Notes: generated from the letters alone by a model not told the origin. A DNA stretch of 16,322 bases from DATLYT01 sp035574455 (GCA_035574455.1 DATLYT010000147.1:1-16322), one strand, 5' to 3'. Shown: positions 1 to 8,322, numbered from the stretch's first letter. Program-made: numbers and translations.

Positions 1-446
1 TCTGGGAGGAATTTGCTTTTCACTCGGTGAACATTACTTGCGTCCCTGCCCAGCACTCAGGAACGAGAATGCTTTGGGACAAAACACCGGCATGCGGATA
101 CGTGCTGAAATCGAGCGACCGTTCCATTTACTTCTCTGGTGATACGGGATACGGTCAATTCCTGAAGGAACTTGGGACGCGGTTTTCTCTTGATGTCGCC
201 CTCTTACCCATTGGGGCATACAAACCGTATGAGTGGTTCAAGAATATCCATCTACATCCAACAACGGCGTTGCGGGCATTTCTCGATTTGCAGGCGAAGC
301 ACCTGATTCCAATCCACTGGGGCACGTTTAAGATCAGCGATGAGCCGATGAAGGAGCCTCCTTTCCTTTTAGCTCGAGAGGCGGAACGGCTGGGAATCAA
401 AGACCGAGTTCATATTCTCGACAATGGTGACAGACTCGTATTGTGA
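1..446 (+). CDS. MBL-fold metallohydrolase, NAPE-PLD/UlaG-like, C-terminal part
   Basis: This is the 3' end of a gene that begins left of the window: the frame is open from base 3, before the GTG at 27, so that GTG is not a convincing start. The fragment resembles the C-terminal half of zinc-dependent metallo-beta-lactamase-fold hydrolases of the N-acyl-phosphatidylethanolamine phospholipase D / UlaG type. Visible metal-site signatures in order are PAQHSGTR, FSGDTGYG, LLPIGAY followed by HLHP, and IPIHWGTF near the C-terminus. The N-terminal HxHxDH motif expected for the family lies outside the window. The substrate cannot be told from the sequence. A weak hairpin with a T-run follows, so the gene probably ends its own transcription unit and is not part of the metal operon. 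Confidence 0.85.
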   Translation, partial: WEEFAFHSVNITCVPAQHSGTRMLWDKTPACGYVLKSSDRSIYFSGDTGYGQFLKELGTRFSLDVALLPIGAYKPYEWFKNIHLHPTTALRAFLDLQAKHLIPIHWGTFKISDEPMKEPPFLLAREAERLGIKDRVHILDNGDRLVL

Positions 447-469
447 GGGTCAGGATCTAATTTCAAATT

Positions 470-494
470 TTGCCAATGTTCAAGGCAATTTTTT
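470..494 (+). terminator. Weak rho-independent terminator candidate
   Basis: A 5-bp stem TTGCC/GGCAA (470-474 and 484-488) with a 9-nt loop is followed directly by six T (489-494). It lies 24 bases after the hydrolase stop codon. The stem is short, so this is a candidate only. Confidence 0.4.
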
Positions 495-516
495 CCCATC
501 AATGAGAATCCGAGAA

Positions 517-546
517 TGGTTCCGTTGATTATGAGCCATGAAACCA
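517..546. promoter_or_regulatory. Inverted repeat overlapping the promoter, possible operator
   Basis: TGGTTCC (517-523) and GAAACCA (540-546) form an imperfect inverted repeat (6 of 7 positions) around a 16-nt spacer. The spacer contains the proposed -35 element of the metal operon. The placement suits a repressor site, but the repeat is short and could be chance. Confidence 0.25.
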
Positions 547-553
547 GTACATT
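525..553 (+). promoter_or_regulatory. Sigma70-like promoter candidate for the metal operon
   Basis: TTGATT (525-530) and TACATT (548-553) are separated by exactly 17 bases. They lie in the only sizeable non-coding gap upstream of the metal block, after the candidate terminator of the preceding gene. The expected start of transcription is near 560, giving a leader of about 60 bases to the ATG at 622. Confidence 0.4.
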
Positions 554-621
554 AGTTGTGGCATTCAAGTTGTAAGAAAAAAAATGAAACTTATTTGAGT
601 GCTATTACGTTCAATAGACTG

Positions 622-1014
622 ATGAAAAACCGCAGGACATTAAAGATCGCTGGCAGTGTGACGCTTATTCTGGCGTTCGCACTCTTCAACATCGGCGTCC
701 CCGTCTCGTTTTACCTTTGCCCGATGATGAATGATAACCCTGCAGTATGCCCCATGATGGACAACGAGCCCGCCACGGGTCTTTCCATCGTCAACACAAA
801 CACTGATTGCTGCGGTAAGGTTGTGCTAGCAGACCGCAACACTACGCCGTTCGTGAAGGCTCATTTCCCCGAACAAGAGCGGGTTGTCGGGATTTTAGCG
901 ACAAACGTCGATTTCATTCAGAATACCTTCATCTCTCAGCCTTTCGTAAGTTCCGATACTCCTCAGCTGAATTTACCTCCCGTTTTTCTCCTCAACTCCT
1001 CGTTTCTCATTTAA
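622..1014 (+). CDS. Small membrane/secreted protein with CPMM motifs
   Basis: I do not recognise a named family. The 130-residue protein starts at the ATG at 622. An in-frame TTG at 556 would add a polar 22-residue extension with no signal-like character, so the ATG is preferred, although no clear ribosome-binding site precedes either. Residues 5-31 are a basic stretch and a hydrophobic segment (signal peptide or anchor). Just after it come two copies of Cys-Pro-Met-Met (C33 and C43), then a Cys-Cys pair (C63, C64). The remaining 65 residues are uncharged to mildly polar. Closely set Cys and Met residues outside the membrane fit Cu(I) binding. As first gene before a CusCBA-type efflux system it may bind or deliver metal in the periplasm; this is inference from motif and position. 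Confidence 0.7.
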   Translation: MKNRRTLKIAGSVTLILAFALFNIGVPVSFYLCPMMNDNPAVCPMMDNEPATGLSIVNTNTDCCGKVVLADRNTTPFVKAHFPEQERVVGILATNVDFIQNTFISQPFVSSDTPQLNLPPVFLLNSSFLI

Positions 1015-1099
1015 CGCGTAACGCGCCCTCTTGGTAACCCGTCGCCTTCTCCGGGCGGCACTCCGTATTTCTGTTTTCATTTTCGTATAAGGAGCAACC

Positions 1100-2374
1100 A
1101 TGGCTCGTTTCGTATTCCTGTTTTCATCGGTTTTACTCTTGTCGTCTTTTGCTTCAGCTCAGACGGTCGAAGCCGAAGACCTTCAGTTTTTGATCATCGA
1201 AGCGATGCAAAAAAATCCCCGCATCGCTGCGGATGTTGCACGCATGGAACTCATGGAACGCCGCATACCTCAAGCCAGCGCGCTGGACGACCCTCAGTTC
1301 ACCTACAAGCTGATGGAATTCCCCGGCACGCGCTTCTCGGAGCCAGTCTACCAGAACTTCGAGTTGATGCAGATGATCATGTTCCCGACGAAGCTTTCGA
1401 CCAAAAAAGCCATCGCGGAAATTCAAGCGGAACATGCACATCACGACCACCTCGAGACAATTCTGGATGTCACCTCGCAGGTCAAAGCAGCGTACGCGAT
1501 GCTCTGGGCCGCCCGAACCCGGTTAGCCATCAATCAGGAAAACCAACGTCTGCTGCAGCAAATTCTCCAAGCGGCGCAGACGCAATACGCCGTGGGAAAC
1601 GTAACACTTCAGGATGTCCTCAAGACCAACATCGAGCTTGCCAAACAGAAGTCGCAAGAAGCCGCCATCCAACAGGAAATCGCGGCTGCAGAAAGCATGT
1701 TGCGAGCACTTCTCTTACGTCCGACGGACGTTCCGATCGGTCCAATCCACCTCGACGCGCTGGAACCGATTACGCAAACTCCGGAAACGTTTATTGCCTA
1801 CGCATTCGCAAACCGTCCGATGCTCTTGCACGATTCGTTAAGTGTCGTCGAAGGCGATCTCATGGTGAGTCTCATGAAACAGGAGTACCTGCCCGACTTC
1901 CGCGTGTCCCTGGAGCGAGTAACTATGCCGACCATCGGTATGAAGAGCTGGACGGTCATGGCAGGGATTTCACTTCCCTTTGCTCCTTGGACGCTTTCGA
2001 AAGCCTCGGCCCGAGTCCAGGAAGCAACCGCCGAGCGAGCCATGCGGACGTCGATGTTCACCTCTTCGAAATCGATGGTAGAAGCCGATATCCGTAAAAC
2101 CTATGCCAGTGTGAAGGCTCTCGAAGTACAGGTGCAATCGTTCGAGCGAACAATTATCCCGCAAACACAACAGTCTCTGCAGGCTTTGTTAGCAGAGTAC
2201 CAGACCGGCAAAACGAACTATCTGATGCTCATCGACGGTTTTCGGATGTATGAAGAAATGAAGATGGAAGCGACGATGGCGCGCATGAATTACGAACAAG
2301 AGCGCGCAAAGTTAGAGCGAGCTACCGGCGTTATCGACCTCAGTATCATACCGAGCAGCACGAAGGAGAACTAA
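1100..2374 (+). CDS. Outer-membrane efflux channel, CusC/TolC-like
   Basis: The 424-residue protein matches the outer membrane efflux protein (OEP) family in length and pattern: a signal peptide (residues 1-20, ending SFASA), then two repeats rich in long amphipathic helices. A helical stretch around residues 105-200 and another around 300-410 are typical of the periplasmic alpha-barrel. Members trimerise in the outer membrane and form the exit duct for tripartite RND pumps. There is no lipobox cysteine, unlike E. coli CusC. AAGGAG lies just upstream of the ATG at 1100. The stop is two bases before the adaptor gene, which together with the RND pump downstream makes this the channel of the same complex. 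Assignment to metal efflux rests on those partners. Confidence 0.9.
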   Translation: MARFVFLFSSVLLLSSFASAQTVEAEDLQFLIIEAMQKNPRIAADVARMELMERRIPQASALDDPQFTYKLMEFPGTRFSEPVYQNFELMQMIMFPTKLSTKKAIAEIQAEHAHHDHLETILDVTSQVKAAYAMLWAARTRLAINQENQRLLQQILQAAQTQYAVGNVTLQDVLKTNIELAKQKSQEAAIQQEIAAAESMLRALLLRPTDVPIGPIHLDALEPITQTPETFIAYAFANRPMLLHDSLSVVEGDLMVSLMKQEYLPDFRVSLERVTMPTIGMKSWTVMAGISLPFAPWTLSKASARVQEATAERAMRTSMFTSSKSMVEADIRKTYASVKALEVQVQSFERTIIPQTQQSLQALLAEYQTGKTNYLMLIDGFRMYEEMKMEATMARMNYEQERAKLERATGVIDLSIIPSSTKEN

Positions 2375-2376
2375 CC

Positions 2377-3654
2377 ATGAACCGAATGTTTGTAACGTTA
2401 AGTGCATTAGCATTGATGGGAATGTTGTTGACCGGCTGTTCATCGGAGCAGCATAATGGTCATGCAGAAACAACACAGACAGTAGAGCAAAAAGAGATCT
2501 ATACCTGCCCCATGCATCCATCGGTGATTTCGGATCGGCCCGGCGCCTGTCCCGTTTGCGGAATGGCTCTGGTGAGGAAATCCGTCCGGCAGGAAGTTGG
2601 TGCAGACGATATGAAGGCCATCCGTCAAGTAACACTCTCCCCTACACAGCGTGTGCTGGCGAACATCTCCACCGTACATGTTGAACGCCGCGCACTGGCA
2701 AAAGAGATCGCCGCCGTGGGTGTTGTCGAGATTGCCGAGCCGCTGCAAGCAACTGTTGCCGCGCGATTCCGAGGCAGAATCGAAAAACTCTTTGTGAATT
2801 ATACCGGCGAGACTGTCAAACAAGGCCAGCCACTGTTCGAGCTCTATAGCCCGGACCTCGTCTCTGCCAAGCAAGAATTGTTCCTTGCCTTCGATGCAAT
2901 GGCGAAAGCTGAGGCAATGGGAGACAGCCAGACCGTCGCCGCACAGTCCCAACTGCTCCGTGCCATCCGGGAGCGACTACGAGTCCATTTCGGTATAACG
3001 GAGAGCCAGATTGAAGAACTCCAGCGAACGCGAGAGATCAAAAGCACCGTCCGCTTCTTCTCACCCATTCAGGGAACCGTGCTGCAGAAAAATGTCGTCG
3101 AAGGCCAGTACGTTGATGAAGGCATGGTGTTGTATCAGGTAGCAGATCTTTCGCGTGTCTGGGTTTACTTCGATGTCTACGAGCAGGATGTCCGGTACAT
3201 CAAAATCGGGCAGTCCGTTTCCATGAGTACCGTAGCGTATCCAGGCGAGCTTTTCACGGGACGGGTTACCTTCATCGACCCGGTCATCAATGCGGAGACT
3301 CGTACCGTTCGTGTGCGCACTGAATTTCCGAATCCTTTCGGGAAGCTCAAACCGAAGATGTTCGTCTCGGCCCAATGGAAACTCCCCATTGCACGAGCGC
3401 TTGTGGTTCCCGCTTCCGCCGTTCTTTTCACTGGCAAACGAACGCTTGTTTGGGTCGAAGTCAAAGAAAACACATTTGAACCGCGTGAGGTCGCATTGGG
3501 AACCCACGCTCAGGGATTCTACGAAATCCTCAAGGGGCTTAAAGAAGGCGAGGTCATCGCCGCAACCGGCGGGTATCTCATCGACTCAGAGAGCACACTC
3601 CAACAACCGGCTGCCGCTGATCCACATGCTGGTCACCAGGTAGAAGAGAAGTAA
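2377..3654 (+). CDS. cusB: Periplasmic adaptor lipoprotein with heavy-metal-binding domain, CusB-like
   Basis: This is the membrane-fusion subunit linking the inner-membrane pump to the outer channel. The 425-residue protein has a lipoprotein signal peptide with lipobox LLTGC (C21 as lipid anchor). A heavy-metal-binding domain at residues 41-68 has ligands C44, H47, C58 and C61 in the pattern CPMHP...CPVCGM. The membrane-fusion core follows: a lipoyl/barrel-sandwich half near 115-150, an alpha-helical hairpin around 155-215, the second lipoyl half (FFSPIQGTVL) near 225, a beta-barrel from about 250, and a membrane-proximal domain to about 405. The tail contains a His-rich DPHAGHQ. The metal-binding domain is known in CusB-type adaptors and fits periplasmic metal delivery. 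The start has an AAGGAG site overlapping the end of the channel gene. Confidence 0.92.
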   Translation: MNRMFVTLSALALMGMLLTGCSSEQHNGHAETTQTVEQKEIYTCPMHPSVISDRPGACPVCGMALVRKSVRQEVGADDMKAIRQVTLSPTQRVLANISTVHVERRALAKEIAAVGVVEIAEPLQATVAARFRGRIEKLFVNYTGETVKQGQPLFELYSPDLVSAKQELFLAFDAMAKAEAMGDSQTVAAQSQLLRAIRERLRVHFGITESQIEELQRTREIKSTVRFFSPIQGTVLQKNVVEGQYVDEGMVLYQVADLSRVWVYFDVYEQDVRYIKIGQSVSMSTVAYPGELFTGRVTFIDPVINAETRTVRVRTEFPNPFGKLKPKMFVSAQWKLPIARALVVPASAVLFTGKRTLVWVEVKENTFEPREVALGTHAQGFYEILKGLKEGEVIAATGGYLIDSESTLQQPAAADPHAGHQVEEK

Positions 3655-3663
3655 GGAGTCGCC

Positions 3664-6600
3664 ATGATAGAACGAATAATCGATTACTGCGCTCGTAACA
3701 GGTTTATTGTCATTCTTGCGTACCTGATCATCGTCGGGTGGGGCATTTGGGCTGTCGGGAACACGCCGCTCGACGCTATCCCCGACCTCTCGGAAAATCA
3801 GGTCATCGTTTTTACCGAGTGGATGGGTAGAAGTCCACAGCTCGTCGAGGATCAGATCACTTTCCCTCTCACGACAGCGTTGCAGGGCATCCCTGAGGTT
3901 CACGCCATTCGCGCTCAGTCAATGTTCGGGATGTCGTTCATCTACATTATCTTCGAGGAGACGACCGACCTGTACTGGGCACGCAGTCGTGTACTTGAAA
4001 AGCTCTCGACCGTACAGGCAACGCTGCCGCCCGGTGCGAAGATGCAGTTGGGCCCGGACGGAACCGGCGTAGGCCACGTGTTTTGGTACACGGTGGAGGG
4101 CCCGCAGGATTTAGGGACGCTGCGGGCAATCCAGGATTGGTACGTCAAGCTCAATCTGCAGGGCGTGCAAGGCGTAGCTGAAGTTGCCTCGGTCGGCGGA
4201 TATGTGCGCCAGTATCAGGTGGATGTTGACCCGAACAAGATGAAAGCGTATGGCGTTACGCTAACGGACATTCGAAACGCCGTGATGCGGTCGAACAACG
4301 ATGTGGGCGGGAAGATCCTCGAGATCTCGGACGCCGAGTACTTCGTACGAGGACAAGGCTACATCCAGTCTGTGCGAGACGTTGAGAATATCGTTGTCGG
4401 GACAGGAGCAAACGGCGTCCCCATCTACATTCGCAACATCGGCACGGTGCAGTTGGGCGGGGATATCCGTCGAGGTTCGTTGGAGAAAGACGGAAAGGGA
4501 CAGGTCGTCGGCGGGATCGTGGTGATGCGCTATGAAGAAAACGCCAAAGAGGTCATTGATCGCGTCAAACAACGCATTGCTGAGATTTCCTCCGGGCTAC
4601 CGCAAGGCGTTACGATCAACACGGCGTACGACCGCAGCACATTGATCATGGCCGCCGTCAATACGCTGAAGAATGCTCTCATCGAAGAAGCGATCGTCGT
4701 CTCCATCATTGTGCTTCTCTTCTTGCTGCATGCCCGCAGTGTCTTGCGCGTGATTATCGAAATCCCGGTAGCCGTCCTTTTCGCCTTTATCTGCATGAAG
4801 CTGTTTGGAATCACCTCGAACATCATGTCGCTCGGCGGCATCGCGATTGCCATCGGCGTCATTGTGGATGCGTCGATCGTGCTCGTGGAAAACGCCTACC
4901 GGAACGTGGCGCGAGCTCAGGCAGAAAAAGGAACATTGACGACCGAAGAGTATGTGGAGATTTCGATTCGATCTGCTAAACAGGTCGGGCCGGCGATCTT
5001 CTACTCTGTAGCAATCATGGTCGTCTCCTTCCTCCCGGTCTTTCTGTTGCATGGCCAGGAAGGAAAACTCTTCCGGCCGCTGGCGTTCACCAAAACGTTC
5101 GTCCTCGCGGGCTCGGCGATCATTGCCATCACGCTCGTGCCGATGCTGATGACCATGCTGACCAGAGGAAAATTCCGCACTGAACAGGCCAACCCCATTA
5201 CGCGCATTCTGAACCGACTGTACGCTCCTGTCATCCACTGGGTGTTGAAGCATCGGAAAATCACCATCGCACTGAATATCATCGCCTTACTCATCACGAT
5301 CCCGTTGCTGATGAATATGGGCTCCGAGTTTATGCCACCACTCGACGAAGGAAGCCTTCTCTTTATGCCTGTAACACTTCCCTCGGCTTCCATTACCGAG
5401 GTCAATCGCATTCTTCAGGTGCAGGATGCAATCATCAAATCGGTTCCCGAAGTCGAAACGGTACTCGGCAAGGCCGGGAAGGCAGAGACCTCGACTGACC
5501 CCGCTCCCGTGAGTATGATCGAATCCATTATCATTCTGAAACCCAAAGACCAGTGGAGACCGGGGATCACGAAAGACGACATTATTGCTGAGCTTGATGC
5601 AAAGCTGCAGATCCCCGGCGTCCGGAATGGCTGGACACAGCCGATCATCAACCGCATCAACATGCTCTCGACCGGCGTGCGAACCGACTTGGGCGTCAAG
5701 ATTTTCGGCAGGAATCTCGATACGTTAGAGACCCTTGCTATTCAAGCTGAACAGATATTGCGCAAAGTTCCAGGTGCTGCTGATCTTTACGCGGAGCGAA
5801 CGCTTGGCGGATTGTTCCTGGATATCAAAGTTGACCGCGAAGCTGTCGGCCGGTATGGGGTAAACATCGGCGACGTGCAGGATATCATCGAAACAGCGGT
5901 GGGCGGCGAGAACATCGGCACCGTCATTGAAGGGCGCCAGCGCTTCCCCATTCGCGTCCGCTATGCTCGGGACATGCGCAACTCGGTAGAAGCTCTCAAG
6001 AATCTCCTTGTACCGGTGAACGTCGGGAATGCACCGCCGTCAATGATTGCTGCTAACATGTCTATGGGGAAAAGTAATAGTGGGACGCCTTCAATGTCGG
6101 ATGGTATGGGAGCGCGAACCGGACGACCATCGACTATCCAGTCCACAGCTCCATCCACGACAAATCAGCCTGTTGTTTCTTCTCGTGCGTACGTTCCCCT
6201 CGGTCAGCTTGCTAAGATCGAGATCGTTCCCGGACCGCCGATGATTTCGAGTGAGAACGCCCAACTGCGGTCGATTGTTTTCCTGAACGTGCGTGGCCGC
6301 GACATGGGAAGTTTCGTGAATGAGGCAAAGGAGGTTCTGAGCCGAGAACTACACCTCCCCGCCGGATACACTGTGCAATGGAGCGGTCAGTGGGAAAATC
6401 AGATCCGCGCAAAGGAACGGCTGACGATCCTCATGCCCATCGTGTTCCTGATTATCTACGTTATGCTTTACTTCGTCACAAAAGATTTTCTGGAAGCGTT
6501 TGTCGTCATGCTCTCTGTCCCGTTCGCTCTCATCGGTGGAGTCTACCTCGTTGCTCTTCTCGGCTATAATCTCTCTGTCGCCGTCTGGGTTGGTTTTATC

Positions 6601-6999
6601 GCACTGTACGGGCTTGCGGTCGAGACCGGCGTGGTGATGGTCGTCTATCTCCACGAAGCTCTCGATAGACGGCTGCGAGATGTCGAATTGGGCAAACGAG
6701 GTCCACTCTCCATTCAGGACATCACTGAAGCCACCACGGAAGGCGCTGTTCTCCGTTTGCGGCCAAAGGTCATGACCGTGACCACAAGCCTCATCGGGCT
6801 GATTCCCATCATGTGGAGCACCGGCGTCGGAGCTGACGTCATGAAACCGCTCGCCGCCCCAATGATTGGCGGGCTGATTACGTCCGCCATTCACGTGCTG
6901 ATCGTGACCCCAGTTCTCTTCAGCTACATGAAAGAATATGCGCTCAAGAAAGGCACGTTAAAGGTTTCCAAGATGGCATCGTGGATGAAAGAGAGCTAA
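3664..6999 (+). CDS. cusA: RND heavy-metal efflux pump, CusA-like Cu(I)/Ag(I) type
   Basis: A proton-driven inner-membrane pump of the heavy-metal-efflux RND family, 1111 residues. It has the usual plan: TM1 near residues 13-33, a large periplasmic loop, a TM cluster about 335-500, TM7 near 535-550, a second periplasmic loop, and a TM cluster about 920-1090. The TM4 proton-relay region reads GGIAIAIGVIVDASIVLVEN (residues 391-410). M568 (LLFMPVTLP), M618 (PVSMIE) and M667 (INMLST) align with the three-methionine site M573/M623/M672 of E. coli CusA, with identical spacing of 50 and 49 residues; this argues for Cu(I)/Ag(I) rather than Zn/Co/Cd. A Ser/Thr/Met-rich insert lies at about 788-843. 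AAGGAG precedes the ATG, and the stop is one base before the methyltransferase start. Confidence 0.95.
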   Translation: MIERIIDYCARNRFIVILAYLIIVGWGIWAVGNTPLDAIPDLSENQVIVFTEWMGRSPQLVEDQITFPLTTALQGIPEVHAIRAQSMFGMSFIYIIFEETTDLYWARSRVLEKLSTVQATLPPGAKMQLGPDGTGVGHVFWYTVEGPQDLGTLRAIQDWYVKLNLQGVQGVAEVASVGGYVRQYQVDVDPNKMKAYGVTLTDIRNAVMRSNNDVGGKILEISDAEYFVRGQGYIQSVRDVENIVVGTGANGVPIYIRNIGTVQLGGDIRRGSLEKDGKGQVVGGIVVMRYEENAKEVIDRVKQRIAEISSGLPQGVTINTAYDRSTLIMAAVNTLKNALIEEAIVVSIIVLLFLLHARSVLRVIIEIPVAVLFAFICMKLFGITSNIMSLGGIAIAIGVIVDASIVLVENAYRNVARAQAEKGTLTTEEYVEISIRSAKQVGPAIFYSVAIMVVSFLPVFLLHGQEGKLFRPLAFTKTFVLAGSAIIAITLVPMLMTMLTRGKFRTEQANPITRILNRLYAPVIHWVLKHRKITIALNIIALLITIPLLMNMGSEFMPPLDEGSLLFMPVTLPSASITEVNRILQVQDAIIKSVPEVETVLGKAGKAETSTDPAPVSMIESIIILKPKDQWRPGITKDDIIAELDAKLQIPGVRNGWTQPIINRINMLSTGVRTDLGVKIFGRNLDTLETLAIQAEQILRKVPGAADLYAERTLGGLFLDIKVDREAVGRYGVNIGDVQDIIETAVGGENIGTVIEGRQRFPIRVRYARDMRNSVEALKNLLVPVNVGNAPPSMIAANMSMGKSNSGTPSMSDGMGARTGRPSTIQSTAPSTTNQPVVSSRAYVPLGQLAKIEIVPGPPMISSENAQLRSIVFLNVRGRDMGSFVNEAKEVLSRELHLPAGYTVQWSGQWENQIRAKERLTILMPIVFLIIYVMLYFVTKDFLEAFVVMLSVPFALIGGVYLVALLGYNLSVAVWVGFIALYGLAVETGVVMVVYLHEALDRRLRDVELGKRGPLSIQDITEATTEGAVLRLRPKVMTVTTSLIGLIPIMWSTGVGADVMKPLAAPMIGGLITSAIHVLIVTPVLFSYMKEYALKKGTLKVSKMASWMKES

Positions 7000-7000
7000 G

Positions 7001-7663
7001 ATGACAACCGGTGAACGACAATTCATTCCGGCGCTACGATTCCACTTCTTAACGGGCCTCTACGATCCGGTTCTTCGCTGGACGATGCGAGAACGAGAGT
7101 TCAAAGGAAAGATGCTTCTGGAAATTCAGGCTGGACCGGGTCATCGGATTCTCGATATCGGCTGTGGGACGGGAACGCTTACCATGATGCTCAAACGGGC
7201 CTTCCCCGATTCCACGATTATCGGCGTCGATATCGACCCAAAAGTGCTCGCCCTCGCCAAGCGCAAGACAGCAAAGGCAAGGCTTGTCGTCGAGTATCAC
7301 GAGGCAAGCGCAACAAGCTTGCCGTTTGCCGATGGCTATTTTGATAGTGCGGTTACGAGCCTCATGGTTCACCATCTCCAACGGAACGACAAGCAGGCCT
7401 TCCTTGCAGAGGTGTTTCGTATTCTCAAGCCGGGCGGAATTTTGTATCTCACAGACTTCGGTATGCCACGCACAGCACTTACTCGGGCAACCTCGGTCAT
7501 CGTACAATACCTTGAAAAGGCGTCGGACAACATGAAAGGGTTGATTCCAGACATGATGCACGATGCTGGATTTACCTCCATCCGAGAGTATGGAAGCTAT
7601 GAAACTCTTTTTGGAACCGTCTCGCTTCTCAAAGGATTCAAGCCTCTATCCCCCACGCAGTGA
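7001..7663 (+). CDS. Class I SAM-dependent methyltransferase
   Basis: The 220-residue protein has the Rossmann-type methyltransferase signatures. Motif I is ILDIGCGTGTL (residues 50-60). The acidic residue ending strand 2 is in GVDIDP (D77). A motif SLPFADGYFDSAV follows (106-118), and LKPGGILYLTD is seen at 142-152. The N-terminus (YDPVLRWTMRER) is of the type found before the fold in uncharacterised UbiE-like enzymes. The only cysteine is in motif I, so the extra conserved cysteines of ArsM arsenite methyltransferases are absent. The substrate is unknown. The ATG lies one base after the pump stop codon, so translation is probably coupled and the gene belongs to the metal operon by position. 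It may modify a small molecule or lipid needed under metal stress, but nothing in the sequence shows this. Confidence 0.88.
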   Translation: MTTGERQFIPALRFHFLTGLYDPVLRWTMREREFKGKMLLEIQAGPGHRILDIGCGTGTLTMMLKRAFPDSTIIGVDIDPKVLALAKRKTAKARLVVEYHEASATSLPFADGYFDSAVTSLMVHHLQRNDKQAFLAEVFRILKPGGILYLTDFGMPRTALTRATSVIVQYLEKASDNMKGLIPDMMHDAGFTSIREYGSYETLFGTVSLLKGFKPLSPTQ

Positions 7664-7691
7664 TTCGTGAATTGGAAAAGGAAAGGTTCGC

Positions 7692-8291
7692 ATGAAAAAC
7701 GCAATGATTATTCTTGGACTCAGTCTCGCAGCGGGCGTAACGTTTCCCGCGTGTATGCACCTGATGATGGGAAAACATACGATGAGTAATGAGCACGCAA
7801 CCGTTAGCCTCGAGAAGGAGCTCTTAACAGAGCATCTCAAACTCTCTATCTCCTTTCCCGCGTTGACTGTAGGAAAACAAACATCGTTCGTCTGTCGGAT
7901 TACCAACCGAAAGACTGGTGAACCGGTTGACGAGGCTACAGTTTACTTCGAATCAACGAAAATCGATTCGATAACAAACAACCACCAAGCTCATCATCAA
8001 CAGGAAGCGGAAACTCAGAAAGCACAACACGAAGAGGGTCCCTTACCCTCCCCTCAGCCGGGTTCGTATGAGGCGATGTTTAAGCCTGTTATGGAAGGAA
8101 GCTACCGTTTAAGCTTTCGTGTGACGAGCGTCGGCCGTCAGGTTATCGACCCACAGATTGTTCTCGAATCGATCGTTACCGTGGGCAACCACGGCAGTAA
8201 TCACAGCGGTGGAATGATGAATTGGACGAGTATGAGCATCGTGGGTATTACAGCTATGGGAATAATGATGATTTGGATGATTTTACGATAA
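7692..8291 (+). CDS. YtkA/FixH-like exported protein with His-rich loop
   Basis: A 199-residue protein with an N-terminal hydrophobic signal or anchor (residues 3-20, followed by C21; the lipobox FPAC is non-canonical). Residues 46-160 look like a single Ig-like beta-sandwich of the YtkA/FixH kind: VGKQTSFVCRITNRKTGEPV, EATVYFEST, then PGSYEAMF and GSYRLSFRVT. The sandwich is interrupted by a His/Gln/Glu-rich loop at 97-116 (NNHQAHHQQ...). A Met-rich hydrophobic helix, about 178-198, ends the protein and should be a membrane anchor. YtkA-like domains occur often beside copper proteins and cytochrome oxidases, but the biochemical role is unsettled. The His and Met content suggests metal binding, which is inference. 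AAAGGAAAGG lies a few bases before the ATG. Confidence 0.65.
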   Translation: MKNAMIILGLSLAAGVTFPACMHLMMGKHTMSNEHATVSLEKELLTEHLKLSISFPALTVGKQTSFVCRITNRKTGEPVDEATVYFESTKIDSITNNHQAHHQQEAETQKAQHEEGPLPSPQPGSYEAMFKPVMEGSYRLSFRVTSVGRQVIDPQIVLESIVTVGNHGSNHSGGMMNWTSMSIVGITAMGIMMIWMILR

Positions 8292-8322
8292 CATTTTATC
8301 TCACAACTAAGGAGCAATAAAG

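Noticed and set aside
556..621. N-terminal extension of the first metal-operon gene from a TTG
   Set aside because: The extension is polar, overlaps the expected transcription start region and precedes a good signal-like N-terminus beginning at the ATG at 622.
1015..1099. GC-rich short inverted repeats (CGCGTAACGCG and CGCC/GGCG) as a terminator or riboswitch
   Set aside because: Stems are only about 4 bp, no T-run follows directly, and no known riboswitch layout is seen; the gap is 85 bases within the operon.
4597..5253. 218-residue antisense reading frame within the pump gene
   Set aside because: Composition is His/Asp/Arg-rich and typical of an antisense shadow; no motif is recognisable and it lies fully inside cusA.
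7001..7663. ArsM-type arsenite methyltransferase
   Set aside because: The conserved arsenic-binding cysteines are missing; the only cysteine is in motif I, and no ars genes are nearby.
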